Assembly (NCBI RefSeq): GCF_003464085.1
Contig: NZ_QSDR01000005.1
Location: 62,001-126,000, forward strand
Direction of reading: 5' to 3'
Source of the DNA: Clostridium sp. AM58-1XD
GTDB taxonomy: Bacteria > Bacillota > Clostridia > Lachnospirales > Lachnospiraceae
DNA: 64,000 bases
Under the pieces are notes generated by a model. That model was not told the origin of the DNA. It saw only the letters and a program-made list of their open reading frames with translations, and made no database searches. Below are positions 1 to 7,926 of this stretch, one piece after another. Numbering within the stretch: position 1 is the stretch's first letter; every line of letters begins with the position of its first letter. A program made the translations under genes and the position numbers.

Positions 1-376
1 TGTATAGATCCAGGAGGTTCTGTACACATTCCTTCAGCGGTATGAGCGCATCCTGAAAGGAGATATTTATGCATGGATAAAGGGTCATGTCTCCATACAG
101 GCTTGCTGCAAATTCGTAATCCATTCCCGTATAGCTGCTCATATAGGAAACGAGGGAATCGGGATTGAAGTAGGTTCCCTCAGGAAAGGTCATGCGGTAA
201 TCCGCCCATGGATTGGAAAATGTAGTGCCCTCGAGCCTCCCCTGCTGATAAGAAGGTGCAGGATTTCCCTGTGCTGCCGGCAGGCTGTTGGAAACCGTAT
301 CTGCATATATGGGAAAAGCAGCTGAAAGACACAGGAATGCAGCGGCTGTGAAAGAGTAGAGTAAACGATGTTTCAT
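1..376 (-). CDS. Secreted protein of unknown function, N-terminal part (runs off the left edge)
   Basis: The reading frame opens at an ATG at 376 and stays open to the window edge, giving about 125 residues with the C-terminus missing. The start is supported by AGGAGGA seven bases upstream. The N-terminus is a typical signal peptide: MKHR, a hydrophobic stretch, then an Ala-x-Ala type site near PIYADT, so the protein is probably exported. The mature part begins with a low-complexity Pro/Gln/Asn stretch and then a folded-looking segment with several aromatic residues (SYMSSYTGMDYEF). I recognise no family. It is transcribed divergently from the infC operon. Confident as a gene, no function assigned. 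Confidence 0.7.
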   Translation of the reverse strand, partial: MKHRLLYSFTAAAFLCLSAAFPIYADTVSNSLPAAQGNPAPSYQQGRLEGTTFSNPWADYRMTFPEGTYFNPDSLVSYMSSYTGMDYEFAASLYGDMTLYPCINISFQDALIPLKECVQNLLDLY

Positions 377-441
377 GGAAATCCTCCTGATACCATAGGT
401 GTGAAATTCAACAGTTATTTTTGAAAGACCAAATAAGGTTT

Positions 442-470
442 ATTCTAACTCATATGAGAGGAAAAAGCAA
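442..470 (-). promoter_or_regulatory. Candidate promoter for the secreted-protein gene
   Basis: On the minus strand TTGCTT (465-470) and TAGAAT (442-447) are separated by 17 bases, about 65 bases upstream of the start codon. Moderate match to the vegetative sigma factor consensus. Confidence 0.45.
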
Positions 471-503
471 AGAAAAAAAGAAGAGAATGTGAGAAAAAAG
501 TAG

Positions 504-532
504 TTGACTTTTAAAGAGAGACATAGTATATT
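504..532 (+). promoter_or_regulatory. Promoter of the infC-rpmI-rplT operon
   Basis: TTGACT (504-509), 17-base spacer, TATATT (527-532). The start site would be near 539, leaving an untranslated leader of about 210 bases before infC, which fits the L20-type leader that follows. Confidence 0.7.
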
Positions 533-539
533 ATAACAA

Positions 540-751
540 GTTGTGAAAACAACGTACAGGAAAGCAGGTTGTCCGCCTCACCTTGGCACGAGTCAGTGAT
601 CCCGGGTTCATAGTATGAAGTTATTCTGTAAAAGTCCGCTGCGGTGTATTTTTATGGGATGGCAGCATAAACAGGCGGCGGATAGAACTTTTCTATCTGC
701 TTTTTTAATTCATTTAGTTTTTATTTATTTCACTTGTGGAGGTGCACGGCT
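540..751 (+). promoter_or_regulatory. L20-type autoregulatory leader of infC-rpmI-rplT
   Basis: About 210 bases of non-coding leader precede infC. It ends in an intrinsic terminator (678-706). Two upstream segments, GTCCGCC at 570-576 and GTCCGC at 634-639, can pair with the GGCGGAT that forms the 5' arm of that terminator (677-683), so mutually exclusive antiterminator and terminator folds are possible. In Bacillus and relatives ribosomal protein L20 binds the leader of this same operon and promotes premature termination. The position and the switch architecture agree with that; I have not matched it to the Rfam L20 leader model base by base. Confidence 0.65.
678..706 (+). terminator. Attenuator hairpin in the infC leader
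   Basis: A 9-bp stem (678-686 with 692-700, one G-U pair), a 5-base loop and a run of six T, located about 45 bases before infC and far after the promoter. This is a conditional terminator in the leader, not the end of an upstream gene. Confidence 0.75.
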
Positions 752-1258
752 ATTAGCGAGTTAATGATCAACGAACAAATCAGGGATAAGGAAATACGAC
801 TGGTTGGTGAAAATGGGGAGCAGCTTGGAATCATGTCTGCGAAGGATGCTTACAAGATGGCGCAGGAAGCAGAGCTGGATTTGGTAAAAATCGCTCCTAT
901 GGCAAAACCGCCTGTATGCAAGATTATCGATTATGGTAAGTATTGCTATGAATTGGCGAGAAAAGAAAAAGAAGCTAAGAAGAAACAGAAGGTAATCGAG
1001 GTAAAAGAGGTCCGCCTGTCTCCGAATATCGACACGAACGATTTGAATACTAAGACGGGTGCTGCCAGAAAGTTTCTGGAGAAGGGCAATAAAGTCAAAG
1101 TTACCCTGCGTTTCAGAGGCCGTGAGATGGCTCACATGTCGAAGTCAAGATACATTCTGGATGATTTTGCAGAGAGTCTTTCCGACATTGCAGTGATCGA
1201 TAAACCATCCAAAGTTGAAGGAAGAAGCATGGTCATGTTTTTAACTGCAAAACGTTAA
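752..1258 (+). CDS. infC: Translation initiation factor IF-3 (AUU start)
   Basis: IF-3 binds the 30S subunit, blocks premature 50S joining and proofreads start codon and initiator tRNA. The protein has the two expected halves: an N-terminal domain beginning ISELMINEQIRDKEIRL and containing KMAQEAELDLVKIAP, a Lys-rich linker (RKEKEAKKKQK), and a C-terminal domain with KVKVTLRFRGREM. Length is about 168 residues, normal for the family. The start is inferred as ATT at 752: GGAGG lies at 738-742, nine bases upstream, while the next ATG (764) is 21 bases away. AUU starts in infC are known from E. coli and Geobacillus and allow IF-3 to repress its own translation. First gene of the operon with rpmI and rplT. 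Confidence 0.95.
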   Translation: MSELMINEQIRDKEIRLVGENGEQLGIMSAKDAYKMAQEAELDLVKIAPMAKPPVCKIIDYGKYCYELARKEKEAKKKQKVIEVKEVRLSPNIDTNDLNTKTGAARKFLEKGNKVKVTLRFRGREMAHMSKSRYILDDFAESLSDIAVIDKPSKVEGRSMVMFLTAKR

Positions 1259-1287
1259 AATAGACAATTATCAAGGAGGAAATTACA

Positions 1288-1485
1288 ATGCCTAAATTAA
1301 AAACAAGCAGAGCTGCTGCAAAGCGTTTCAAAAAAACTGGAACAGGAAAATTAGTAAGAAATAAAGCTTACAAATCTCACATCTTAACTAAGAAATCTAC
1401 AAAGAGGAAAAGAAATCTTAGAAAAGATATCGTTACGGATGCAACAAACGCAAAAGTAATGAAGCGGATTTTACCATATCTGTAG
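1288..1485 (+). CDS. rpmI: 50S ribosomal protein L35
   Basis: A 65-residue, very basic protein ([20 protein letters not shown]) that is a full-length bL35, a late-assembling component of the large subunit. AAGGAGG lies 8 bases before the ATG. It sits between infC and rplT as in most bacteria, 29 bases after infC. Expression is expected to follow the L20-controlled leader. Confidence 0.97.
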   Translation: MPKLKTSRAAAKRFKKTGTGKLVRNKAYKSHILTKKSTKRKRNLRKDIVTDATNAKVMKRILPYL

Positions 1486-1515
1486 GTTTGAGATTAAGAA
1501 GGAGGAAATTGACCG

Positions 1516-1872
1516 ATGGCAAGAATTAAAGGCGGATTAAACGCAAAGAAAAAACACAATAGAGTATTAAAGCTGGCTAAGGGTTACAGAGGAGCCCGTT
1601 CCAAACAGTATAGAGTAGCAAAACAGTCTGTAATGAGAGCACTTACAAGCGCATATGCAGGACGTAAGGAGAGAAAGAGACAGTTCAGACAGCTGTGGAT
1701 CGCTCGTATCAATGCAGCAGCAAGAATCAATGGATTATCATACAGCAAGTTTATGTTCGGCTTAAAGCAGGCCGGCGTTGATTTAAACAGAAAAGTACTT
1801 TCTGACATGGCAATCAACGATGCAGAAGGTTTTGCAAAATTAGCTGAATTAGCTAAGAGCAAACTGGCTTAA
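1516..1872 (+). CDS. rplT: 50S ribosomal protein L20
   Basis: The 118-residue bL20 is full length. The basic N-terminal tail ([20 protein letters not shown]) threads into 23S rRNA, and the globular C-terminal half is the part that recognises both rRNA and, in firmicutes, its own operon leader. GGAGG lies 9 bases before the ATG. It is the last gene of the operon and is followed 20 bases later by a strong terminator. Confidence 0.97.
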   Translation: MARIKGGLNAKKKHNRVLKLAKGYRGARSKQYRVAKQSVMRALTSAYAGRKERKRQFRQLWIARINAAARINGLSYSKFMFGLKQAGVDLNRKVLSDMAINDAEGFAKLAELAKSKLA

Positions 1873-1891
1873 TTTAACATACACATACGAT

Positions 1892-1922
1892 CCGGAAGGC
1901 GAATACGCCCTCCGGTTTTTTT
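1892..1922 (+). terminator. Terminator of the infC operon
   Basis: CCGGA(A)GGCG paired with CGCC(C)TCCGG around a short AATA-type loop, followed by seven T. It starts 20 bases after the rplT stop codon. Confidence 0.85.
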
Positions 1923-2024
1923 GTATCATAGAGAAAGACTCTGCGATACAAAAAATATTGCGCTCGTTCCGGGCCGCAAAAAGCACAGAACGGTTCGTTT
2001 TGATAGTTGGGCCGGTGAACTGCC

Positions 2025-2273
2025 CTAACTTTTCCATTGATAAGCGGAAATATATGCACTCCTATATAACTTTAAGACTGGTAAATCATCATAGATATAA
2101 AACATGAAAGGGCGTTTTAATAATTGATCTGGCAAGTCCTCATTAACTTCTAATATAAAGCATTCTGTTAAACCGTCAGATGAAGTTTCATTGCCAAGAG
2201 CTATAACCAATGAAGATTCATCAATCACAGCTTTTTCATCTGTATCAAAAAAAGAAATTTCTAATTTTTTCAT
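2025..2273 (-). CDS. Small protein of unknown function
   Basis: An 82-residue frame with an ATG at 2273 preceded by GGTGGTG at about the right distance. The protein is acidic in its N-terminal half (FFDTDEKAVIDESS) and has an aromatic-rich C-terminal half (PFMFYIYDDLPVLKLYRSAY). No signal peptide or membrane segment and no family I recognise. It lies alone between the infC terminator and a tRNA gene. The abrupt C-terminus and the surrounding gene-poor, AT-rich DNA would also fit a remnant of a longer gene. Confidence 0.5.
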   Translation of the reverse strand: MKKLEISFFDTDEKAVIDESSLVIALGNETSSDGLTECFILEVNEDLPDQLLKRPFMFYIYDDLPVLKLYRSAYISAYQWKS

Positions 2274-2631
2274 TTTGTCACCACCATATAATCCTGATAT
2301 GTCAGCCGGTTAAACCGAAGTCTGACGAACGAATGACTGTTGTCAACGATTACATGGTATAATATCCGCACATCGGGCATTATACCTGTTCATGCCGGTT
2401 TTGCCGTTTGCCGCCAAAATCCGGGTGCTAAATTCCGCCAGAGGCATCGTATCTGCTATGCGGATATGGTACTATAAAAATGCAAGCAAATCAATGAAAT
2501 AATGAAAATGGAGGAAACTTATGTTTACAATTGGGCGTTAGCCTGCTGGATAAGTGTTTGCATACCTGTAATGGAGCAGAAGATGTAAAACATTCGAAAC
2601 TGACTGACGGCAGTAACATTTGTAAAGAAGC
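2274..2631. other. Gene-poor stretch with a minicistron
   Basis: No convincing gene. It contains an extended -10 element (TGGTATAAT near 2355-2363) and, at 2521-2541, a seven-codon frame (MFTIGR then stop) with a good GGAGG seven bases upstream. The downstream frame is full of stops, so the minicistron is more likely the decapitated 5' end of a lost gene than a working leader peptide. Confidence 0.35.
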
Positions 2632-2663
2632 AAAAAAAGACCATATCCATCGGATACGGTCTT
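2632..2663 (-). terminator. Terminator of tRNA-Leu(CAG)
   Basis: Read on the minus strand, AAGACCGTATCC pairs with GGATATGGTCTT across a 3-base loop and is followed by a T run. It begins 6 bases after the tRNA 3' end. Confidence 0.85.
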
Positions 2664-2668
2664 AGTCG

Positions 2669-2752
2669 TGCAGAAGAAGAGACTTGAACTCTCACGGTAT
2701 TGCTACCACACGGACCTGAACCGTGCGCGTCTGCCAATTCCGCCACTTCTGC
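2669..2752 (-). tRNA. tRNA-Leu (anticodon CAG)
   Basis: 84 bases fold as a class II tRNA: acceptor stem GCAGAAG/CTTCTGC with discriminator A, anticodon stem CACGG/CCGTG with loop TTCAGGT, long variable arm, and a T-arm containing GTTCAAG. Anticodon CAG (plus-strand 2716-2718) reads CUG. CCA is not encoded. Confidence 0.95.
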
Positions 2753-2786
2753 GTTTTGCTTGTTGTTTCTCTCAAGCACGTAGGTC

Positions 2787-2815
2787 ATTATAAAATATAA
2801 TTGTGTGTTTGTCAA
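2787..2815 (-). promoter_or_regulatory. Consensus promoter of tRNA-Leu(CAG)
   Basis: On the minus strand TTGACA (2810-2815), 17 bases, TATAAT (2787-2792): a perfect vegetative promoter 35 bases before the tRNA. Confidence 0.85.
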
Positions 2816-2882
2816 CATTATTTTCTAAATTTTTTCAAAAATTTTCCTGATTAAAAAAATTACAAAAAATTGTAAAAAACTC

Positions 2883-2911
2883 TTGCAAAAGTAAAATGCC
2901 TATGATATACT
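2883..2911 (+). promoter_or_regulatory. Promoter of tRNA-Leu(AAG)
   Basis: TTGCAA (2883-2888), 17-base spacer, TATACT (2906-2911), about 42 bases before the plus-strand tRNA. No terminator is visible between that tRNA and ddh, so ddh may be cotranscribed. Confidence 0.7.
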
Positions 2912-2953
2912 AACGGACGTCGAAAGCGAGAAGCAAACGACAGAAAACAAAAA

Positions 2954-3037
2954 GCGGGAGTGCTGGAATTGGCAGACAGGCAAGACTAAGGATCTTGTGG
3001 GTGTATGCTCGTGTGGGTTCAAGTCCCATCTCCCGCA
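2954..3037 (+). tRNA. tRNA-Leu (anticodon AAG)
   Basis: 84 bases fold as a class II tRNA: acceptor GCGGGAG/CTCCCGC with discriminator A, D stem CTG/CAG, anticodon stem CAAGA/TCTTG with loop CTAAGGA, long variable arm, T-arm with GTTCAAG. The anticodon is AAG, which reads CUU directly and would read CUC/CUA only if A34 is deaminated to inosine. Most bacteria use GAG here. Confidence 0.93.
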
Positions 3038-3132
3038 TTGGTACAAAAGTGTACAAAGGCGTATTCCAGAAGGAATGCGCCTATTTCAATTGTTATAATC
3101 AGCAGAATACGAGCAGAAAAGGAGAGAGGACA

Positions 3133-4119
3133 ATGACAATAAGAATCGGGATTTTAGGGTATGGCAACCTGGGACGCGGAGTAGAATGTGCGGTAAAACA
3201 GAATAAGGATATGGAGCTGAAGGCTGTTTTTACGAGAAGAGATCCGAAAGATGTTAAGATTCTTACTGATACGGCTAAGGTATATCATGTGGATGATGCG
3301 GAGAAAATGACAGAAGACATTGATGTTATGATCCTGTGCGGAGGAAGCGCGACAGACCTTCCTGTTCAGACTCCTAAATATGCAGAGCTGTTCAACGTAG
3401 TGGACAGTTTTGACACTCATGCGAAGATACCGGATCACTTTAAAGTGGTCGATGCAGCAGCGAAGAAGGGTGGTCGTGTTGGAATAATTTCCGTAGGCTG
3501 GGATCCTGGTATGTTCTCATTAAACCGCGCTTATGCGGAGGCAGTGCTTCCGAACGGCGGCAACTATACATTCTGGGGCAAAGGCGTGAGCCAGGGCCAT
3601 TCTGACGCAATCAGAAGAGTCGATGGCGTGAAAGATGCCAGACAGTATACGGTTCCTGTGGAAGCGGCTTTGGAGGCCGTAAGAAGCGGCAGCAATCCGG
3701 AACTTACGACGAGAGAGAAACATACGAGAGAATGCTTTGTCGTAGCCAAAGAAGGCGCGGATACGGAACGAATTGAACGTGAGATCAAAACCATGCCGAA
3801 CTATTTTGCGGATTACGACACAACCGTTCATTTCATCAGTGAAGAAGAATTAAAGAAAAACCACAGCGGTATTCCCCACGGCGGCTTTGTGATCCGCAGC
3901 GGAAAAACAGGCTGGAATGAAGATAAGAAGCACGTAATCGAATATCGCCTGCAGCTGGAATCCAATCCGGAATTCACATCCAGCGTACTGGTGGCTTATG
4001 CCCGCGCCGCATACAGACTCTGTGCGGAGGGACAGTCCGGATGCAGGACCGTGCTGGATATTGCGCCGTCTTATCTGTCTTCAAAGACTGGAGAGGAATT
4101 GAGAAAAGAACTGCTGTAA
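3133..4119 (+). CDS. ddh: meso-Diaminopimelate D-dehydrogenase
   Basis: Catalyses the NADPH-dependent amination of tetrahydrodipicolinate to meso-diaminopimelate in one step (EC 1.4.1.16), feeding peptidoglycan and lysine synthesis in the cytoplasm. The 328 residues match the family length. Visible features are the N-terminal Rossmann motif GYGNLGRG (residues 8-15), DSFDTHAKIPDHF and SVGWDPGMFS in the substrate-binding region, and FWGKGVSQGHSDAIRR, a strongly conserved block. I chose the ATG at 3133, preceded by AGGAGAG, because an upstream extension of the same frame would run into the tRNA gene. Stands alone, about 95 bases after tRNA-Leu and 20 bases before sufC. High confidence. Confidence 0.93.
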   Translation: MTIRIGILGYGNLGRGVECAVKQNKDMELKAVFTRRDPKDVKILTDTAKVYHVDDAEKMTEDIDVMILCGGSATDLPVQTPKYAELFNVVDSFDTHAKIPDHFKVVDAAAKKGGRVGIISVGWDPGMFSLNRAYAEAVLPNGGNYTFWGKGVSQGHSDAIRRVDGVKDARQYTVPVEAALEAVRSGSNPELTTREKHTRECFVVAKEGADTERIEREIKTMPNYFADYDTTVHFISEEELKKNHSGIPHGGFVIRSGKTGWNEDKKHVIEYRLQLESNPEFTSSVLVAYARAAYRLCAEGQSGCRTVLDIAPSYLSSKTGEELRKELL

Positions 4120-4139
4120 ATACTGCTTGGAGGACAAAT

Positions 4140-4874
4140 ATGCTTACATTAGAACACGTCTCTTTTGATGTCAAAGAGGACAGGGGAGAAAAGGGAATTA
4201 TCAAGGATTTGAGCATGACCCTGGATGACGGGAAGTTTGTCGTAATTACCGGTCCAAACGGCGGCGGAAAATCTACGCTGGCAAAATTGATTGCCGGCAT
4301 TGAGAGGCCGACGGGAGGAAAGATCTATTTCGACGGTACAGATATCACGGATATGAGTATTACAGACAGAGCCAATATGGGAATCAGCTTCGCCTTTCAG
4401 CAGCCGGTGCGGTTTAAAGGGGTGCAGGTGCTCGATTTGATTCGTCTGGCTGCAAAGCAGAATCTGACTGCGGCAGAAGCGTGCAGATATCTGTCGGAGG
4501 TAGGGCTTTGCGCGAAGGATTATATTAACCGTGAAGTCAATGCCAGCCTTTCCGGCGGCGAACTGAAACGGATAGAGATTGCTACCGTACTGGCAAGGGC
4601 CACGAAGCTTTCCGTATTTGACGAGCCGGAAGCAGGAATTGACCTGTGGAGCTTCCAGAATCTGATCCAGGTGTTTGAACGGATGAGAAAAGCAATTCAG
4701 GGCTCGATTCTGATCATTTCACATCAGGAGAGGATCCTTAATATTGCGGATGAAATCGTTGTGATTGCAGACGGACAGATCCTGAAACAGGGGCCGAAAG
4801 ATGAAGTCCTTCCAGGACTTCTGGGAACGGCTTCTGCCGTTGATGTATGCAAGTTCTATCGGGAGGGCGAGTGA
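4140..4874 (+). CDS. sufC: SufC-type ABC ATPase for Fe-S cluster assembly
   Basis: A soluble 244-residue ABC ATPase of the SufC family, which powers a SufB/SufD scaffold during iron-sulfur cluster assembly. Walker A is GPNGGGKST (near residue 39), the signature is LSGGELKR, Walker B is LSVFDEPEAGIDLWSF, and the H-loop is IISHQER. The SufC-specific PEAGID variant supports the assignment over a transporter ATPase. The ATG at 4140 has GGAGG six bases upstream. The partner scaffold gene starts one base after the stop codon. No sufS or sufU is adjacent, so this is a two-gene SufC-SufBD pair like the minimal SmsCB systems of anaerobes. Confidence 0.85.
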   Translation: MLTLEHVSFDVKEDRGEKGIIKDLSMTLDDGKFVVITGPNGGGKSTLAKLIAGIERPTGGKIYFDGTDITDMSITDRANMGISFAFQQPVRFKGVQVLDLIRLAAKQNLTAAEACRYLSEVGLCAKDYINREVNASLSGGELKRIEIATVLARATKLSVFDEPEAGIDLWSFQNLIQVFERMRKAIQGSILIISHQERILNIADEIVVIADGQILKQGPKDEVLPGLLGTASAVDVCKFYREGE

Positions 4875-4875
4875 T

Positions 4876-5791
4876 ATGGATGAGATTCAAAAGACGCTTC
4901 TGGAAGAAGTAGCCGGCCTCATGAGGTGCCGGCAGGGGCATATAATATCCGCTCAAACGGACAGCTGTCAGGAAGAAATACGACGGCGAATATCGACATT
5001 GTCAGCAAGGATGACGGCAGCGGAATCGACATTAAAATAAAGCCTGGAACGAAGCATGAAAGCGTGCATATTCCTGTTGTGTTAAGCCAGAGCGGCCTTA
5101 CGGAGCTGGTTTACAATGACTTTTATATTGGCGATAACGCGGACGTAGTGATCATAGCCGGATGCGGAATTCACAATGGAGGTGATTCCGATTCCAGACA
5201 TGACGGAATCCATCGATTTTCGTAGGGAAAAACGCAAAGGTCAGGTATGTGGAGAAGCACTATGGAGACGGCGACGGGAGGGGAAAGAGGATTATGAATC
5301 CCCGTACGGAAGTAACCATGGAAGAGAACAGCGAACTGGAGATGGAAATGGTTCAGATCAAAGGAGTTGATTCCACAAAAAGAAGTACCCTGGCCAATCT
5401 GGCCGCCGGAGCGAAAATGACGGTGAGAGAACGTCTTCTGACTCATGGAAGCCAGGACGCGGTCAGTGAATTCGAAGTGAACTTAAACGGCGACGGTTCC
5501 AGCGCAAACATCATTTCACGTTCTGTAGCGAAGGAGGAGTCCACGCAGGTATTTATCTCCAAGCTCCACGGAAATGCGAAGTGCGCCGGCCATTCCGAAT
5601 GCGATTCCATTATTATGGAATCGGCAAAGATCAGCGCCATTCCGGAGATTACGGCAAACAACCCGGATGCGGCTCTGATTCACGAAGCTGCAATCGGAAA
5701 GATCGCTGGAGAGCAGATCGTGAAGCTTATGACTCTGGGGCTTACGGAGGCAGAAGCAGAAGCGCAGATTGTCAGCGGATTTTTAAAATAA
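4876..5791 (+). CDS. SufB/SufD-like Fe-S assembly scaffold (frameshifted)
   Basis: Partner of the preceding ATPase. The protein is spread over three frames: MDEIQKTLLEEVAGL from 4876, then HEVPAGAYNIRSNGQ through CGIHNGG, then VGKNAKVRYVEKHYG to the stop at 5791. One missing base near 4918-4921 and one in the T run at 5217-5220 would restore a single 305-residue protein. It is much shorter than canonical SufB or SufD, as in minimal SmsCB-type systems. Conserved features are the beta-helix core with ITKR-like GVDSTKRST, the SRSVAKEES block, and CAGHSECDSIIM, followed by HEAAIGKIAGEQ near the C-terminus. Both lesions look like sequencing errors because the flanking frames are intact. Confidence 0.8.
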
Positions 5792-5823
5792 TTGATAAGG
5801 ATTAAATGATCGACGGAATTAAT

Positions 5824-5892
5824 CGGCGGTGATGCCATATTCGCAGTGAGTACAGACTCGAGGCGGAGTATATGCATCACTGCCGTTTTTTT
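5824..5892 (+). terminator. Terminator after the Suf pair
   Basis: A 12-bp stem (5824-5835 with 5874-5885, one G-U pair) encloses a 38-base loop and is followed by seven T. The loop is long for a terminator, but the stem and T run are good. Confidence 0.6.
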
Positions 5893-6026
5893 CATCCTCC
5901 GGTTGGGCGGCCGTACAGGAACATAAAGAGGGAAAAACCGGGCGGTACCGGTTGGTATACAGTATGGAATGGCAGAGGTGATTTTCGCATACTTATACAA
6001 TAAGGACCGTATGTGGACGGTATTTC

Positions 6027-7744
6027 ATGAACAGTCAAAAAAGAGAAAATTTACTGAATCTGTCGTTGGAGGCCGGATCAGAAGAACGGGAACGGTCGGA
6101 GGCGCTTGCCGTGGGCTATTTCCCCGAAGAGAGGCAGTGGGAACTGGTTGTGCGTTTTTCGGGAAATATAGATTTTTTGGAGGAACGGGGAATCGGGTGG
6201 AGAAACTGACGGGAGGCTATGCTATCCTGACCGTGCCGGAAAGTGAGATTGATTATTTAAGTACGCTGACGGAAATCGAATATATTGAAAAGCCAAAAGC
6301 TCTGTTTTACACGGTAAGCCAGGGGAAGGCGGTATCCTGCATTAATTCGGTCCAGCAGGGGCGGCTTGGATTAAGCGGACGCGGCGTTTTAGTGGCCGTT
6401 ATCGATTCGGGAATTGACTATTATCACGATGATTTCCGCAATCCGGACGGAACCAGCAGAATTTTGGAACTCTGGGATCAGGGGCAGGACCGGGTGTATA
6501 CAAAAGAAGAGATCGACGAGGCGCTTCTTGAAGGGAGCAGACAGCAGGCCCGGCAGGTGGTGCCTTCGGTGGACTCAGGCGGCCATGGAACAGCGGTGGC
6601 AGGAATAGCGGCCGGAAACGGCCGGTCGTCGTCTGGAACGGGAGGAAGCAGCCGGTATCGCGGCGTTGCCTGGGAGAGTGAGCTGCTTGTAGTGAAACTT
6701 GGAAGAAGAGGAGAAGGAGAATTCCCATGGACTACAAGCCTTATGAGGGCCCTTGATTTTGTGGTCCGAAGGGCTGTCTTTTACGGAAAGCCGGTGGCGG
6801 TAAACGTAAGCCTTGGGAATACATATGGTTCCCATGACGGAAGCAGCCTCCTGGAAACGTATATCAATACGATTTCCAATTTTGGAAGGAATGTAATCGT
6901 GATCGGAACAGGGAATGAAGGCGCTGCCGCCGGGCACGTAATGGGTATGCTGAGGGTCAGGCAGACGGAAGAAGTGGAGTTGATCGTAGGGCCATATGAG
7001 ACGGGATTCGGGGTGCAGCTTTGGAAATCGTATGTGGATGAGTTTACGGTAACGCTCATGACACCTTCCGGGCAGAGAATCGGGCCTGTCAGAAAAAGCC
7101 TGGGTATGCAGGGAATGGAATATCTGGATACGAGAATTCTGATCTATTATGGTTTTCCCAGTCCATACAGCCAGGCGCAGGAGATTTACTTCGATTTTAT
7201 ACCTGAACGTGACTATGTGGAGAGCGGGAACTGGAAATTCATTTTGGAACCTCAGAATATAACCGTAGGAAGATATGATATGTGGCTTCCGTCGGCAGGA
7301 ACTTTAAACCAGGCGACCCATTTTCTGCGGTCCGTACCGGATACGACGCTTACGATTCCGTCGGCAGCCGCCATGGCACTTACCGTGGGCGCGTACAACG
7401 CTTCTTTTCAGTCCTATTCCGATTTTTCCGGAAGGGGCTTTACAAGAGTGACAAATCAGGTGAAGCCGGACATTGCGGCTCCCGGAAACGAGATCGAAGC
7501 TCCCAGGAGCGGAGGGGGATACGGCATATTTACAGGAACGTCATTTGCAGCCCCATTTGTGACCGGAAGTGCAGCGCTTATGATGGAATGGGGAATCATC
7601 CAGGGGCATGACCCATATCTTTATGGCGAAAAGGTAAAGGCATTTCTGCAGCGGGGAGCAAGAAAACTTCCGGGATTTACAGAATGGCCGAATCCAATGA
7701 TGGGATATGGTGCACTGTGTTTGAGAGACAGCATTCCCTATTAA
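6027..7744 (+). CDS. Subtilisin-like S8 serine peptidase, Csp-like (frameshifted)
   Basis: A 572-residue peptidase once one G is restored in the GGG at 6195-6197: the first 56 codons from ATG 6027 end in frame +1 with FLEERGIGV, and the rest continues as EKLTGGYAILTV. All three catalytic positions are present: Asp in AVIDSGIDYYHDDF, His in GGHGTAVAGIAAG and Ser in GTSFAAPFVTGS, with the oxyanion Asn in GTGNEG. A prodomain-like region of about 100 residues comes first; there is no signal peptide. The large insert between His and Ser domains is typical of clostridial Csp proteases, which activate the cortex hydrolase SleC during spore germination. Whether this one acts in spores is inference. 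Confidence 0.8.
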
Positions 7745-7926
7745 AATCACAAAATTTCGGGAAATTGCTAATAATTATGAAAAAATAGTAAAAAAATGGT
7801 TAAATAAGAAAAAGCAGTATAAAAAAGCAAGAAAATATGATACAATATGCATAAGTTTCGGTTGTCGGCCCATATAATAGTAACAGGGCCTTTTCGGACC
7901 TTGTGGTCAGAAAGGACGGTGTCGGA

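Noticed and set aside
2995..3132. N-terminal extension of ddh upstream of 3133
   Set aside because: The extended frame would run into the tRNA-Leu gene. The ATG at 3133 has its own ribosome binding site and gives the normal family length.
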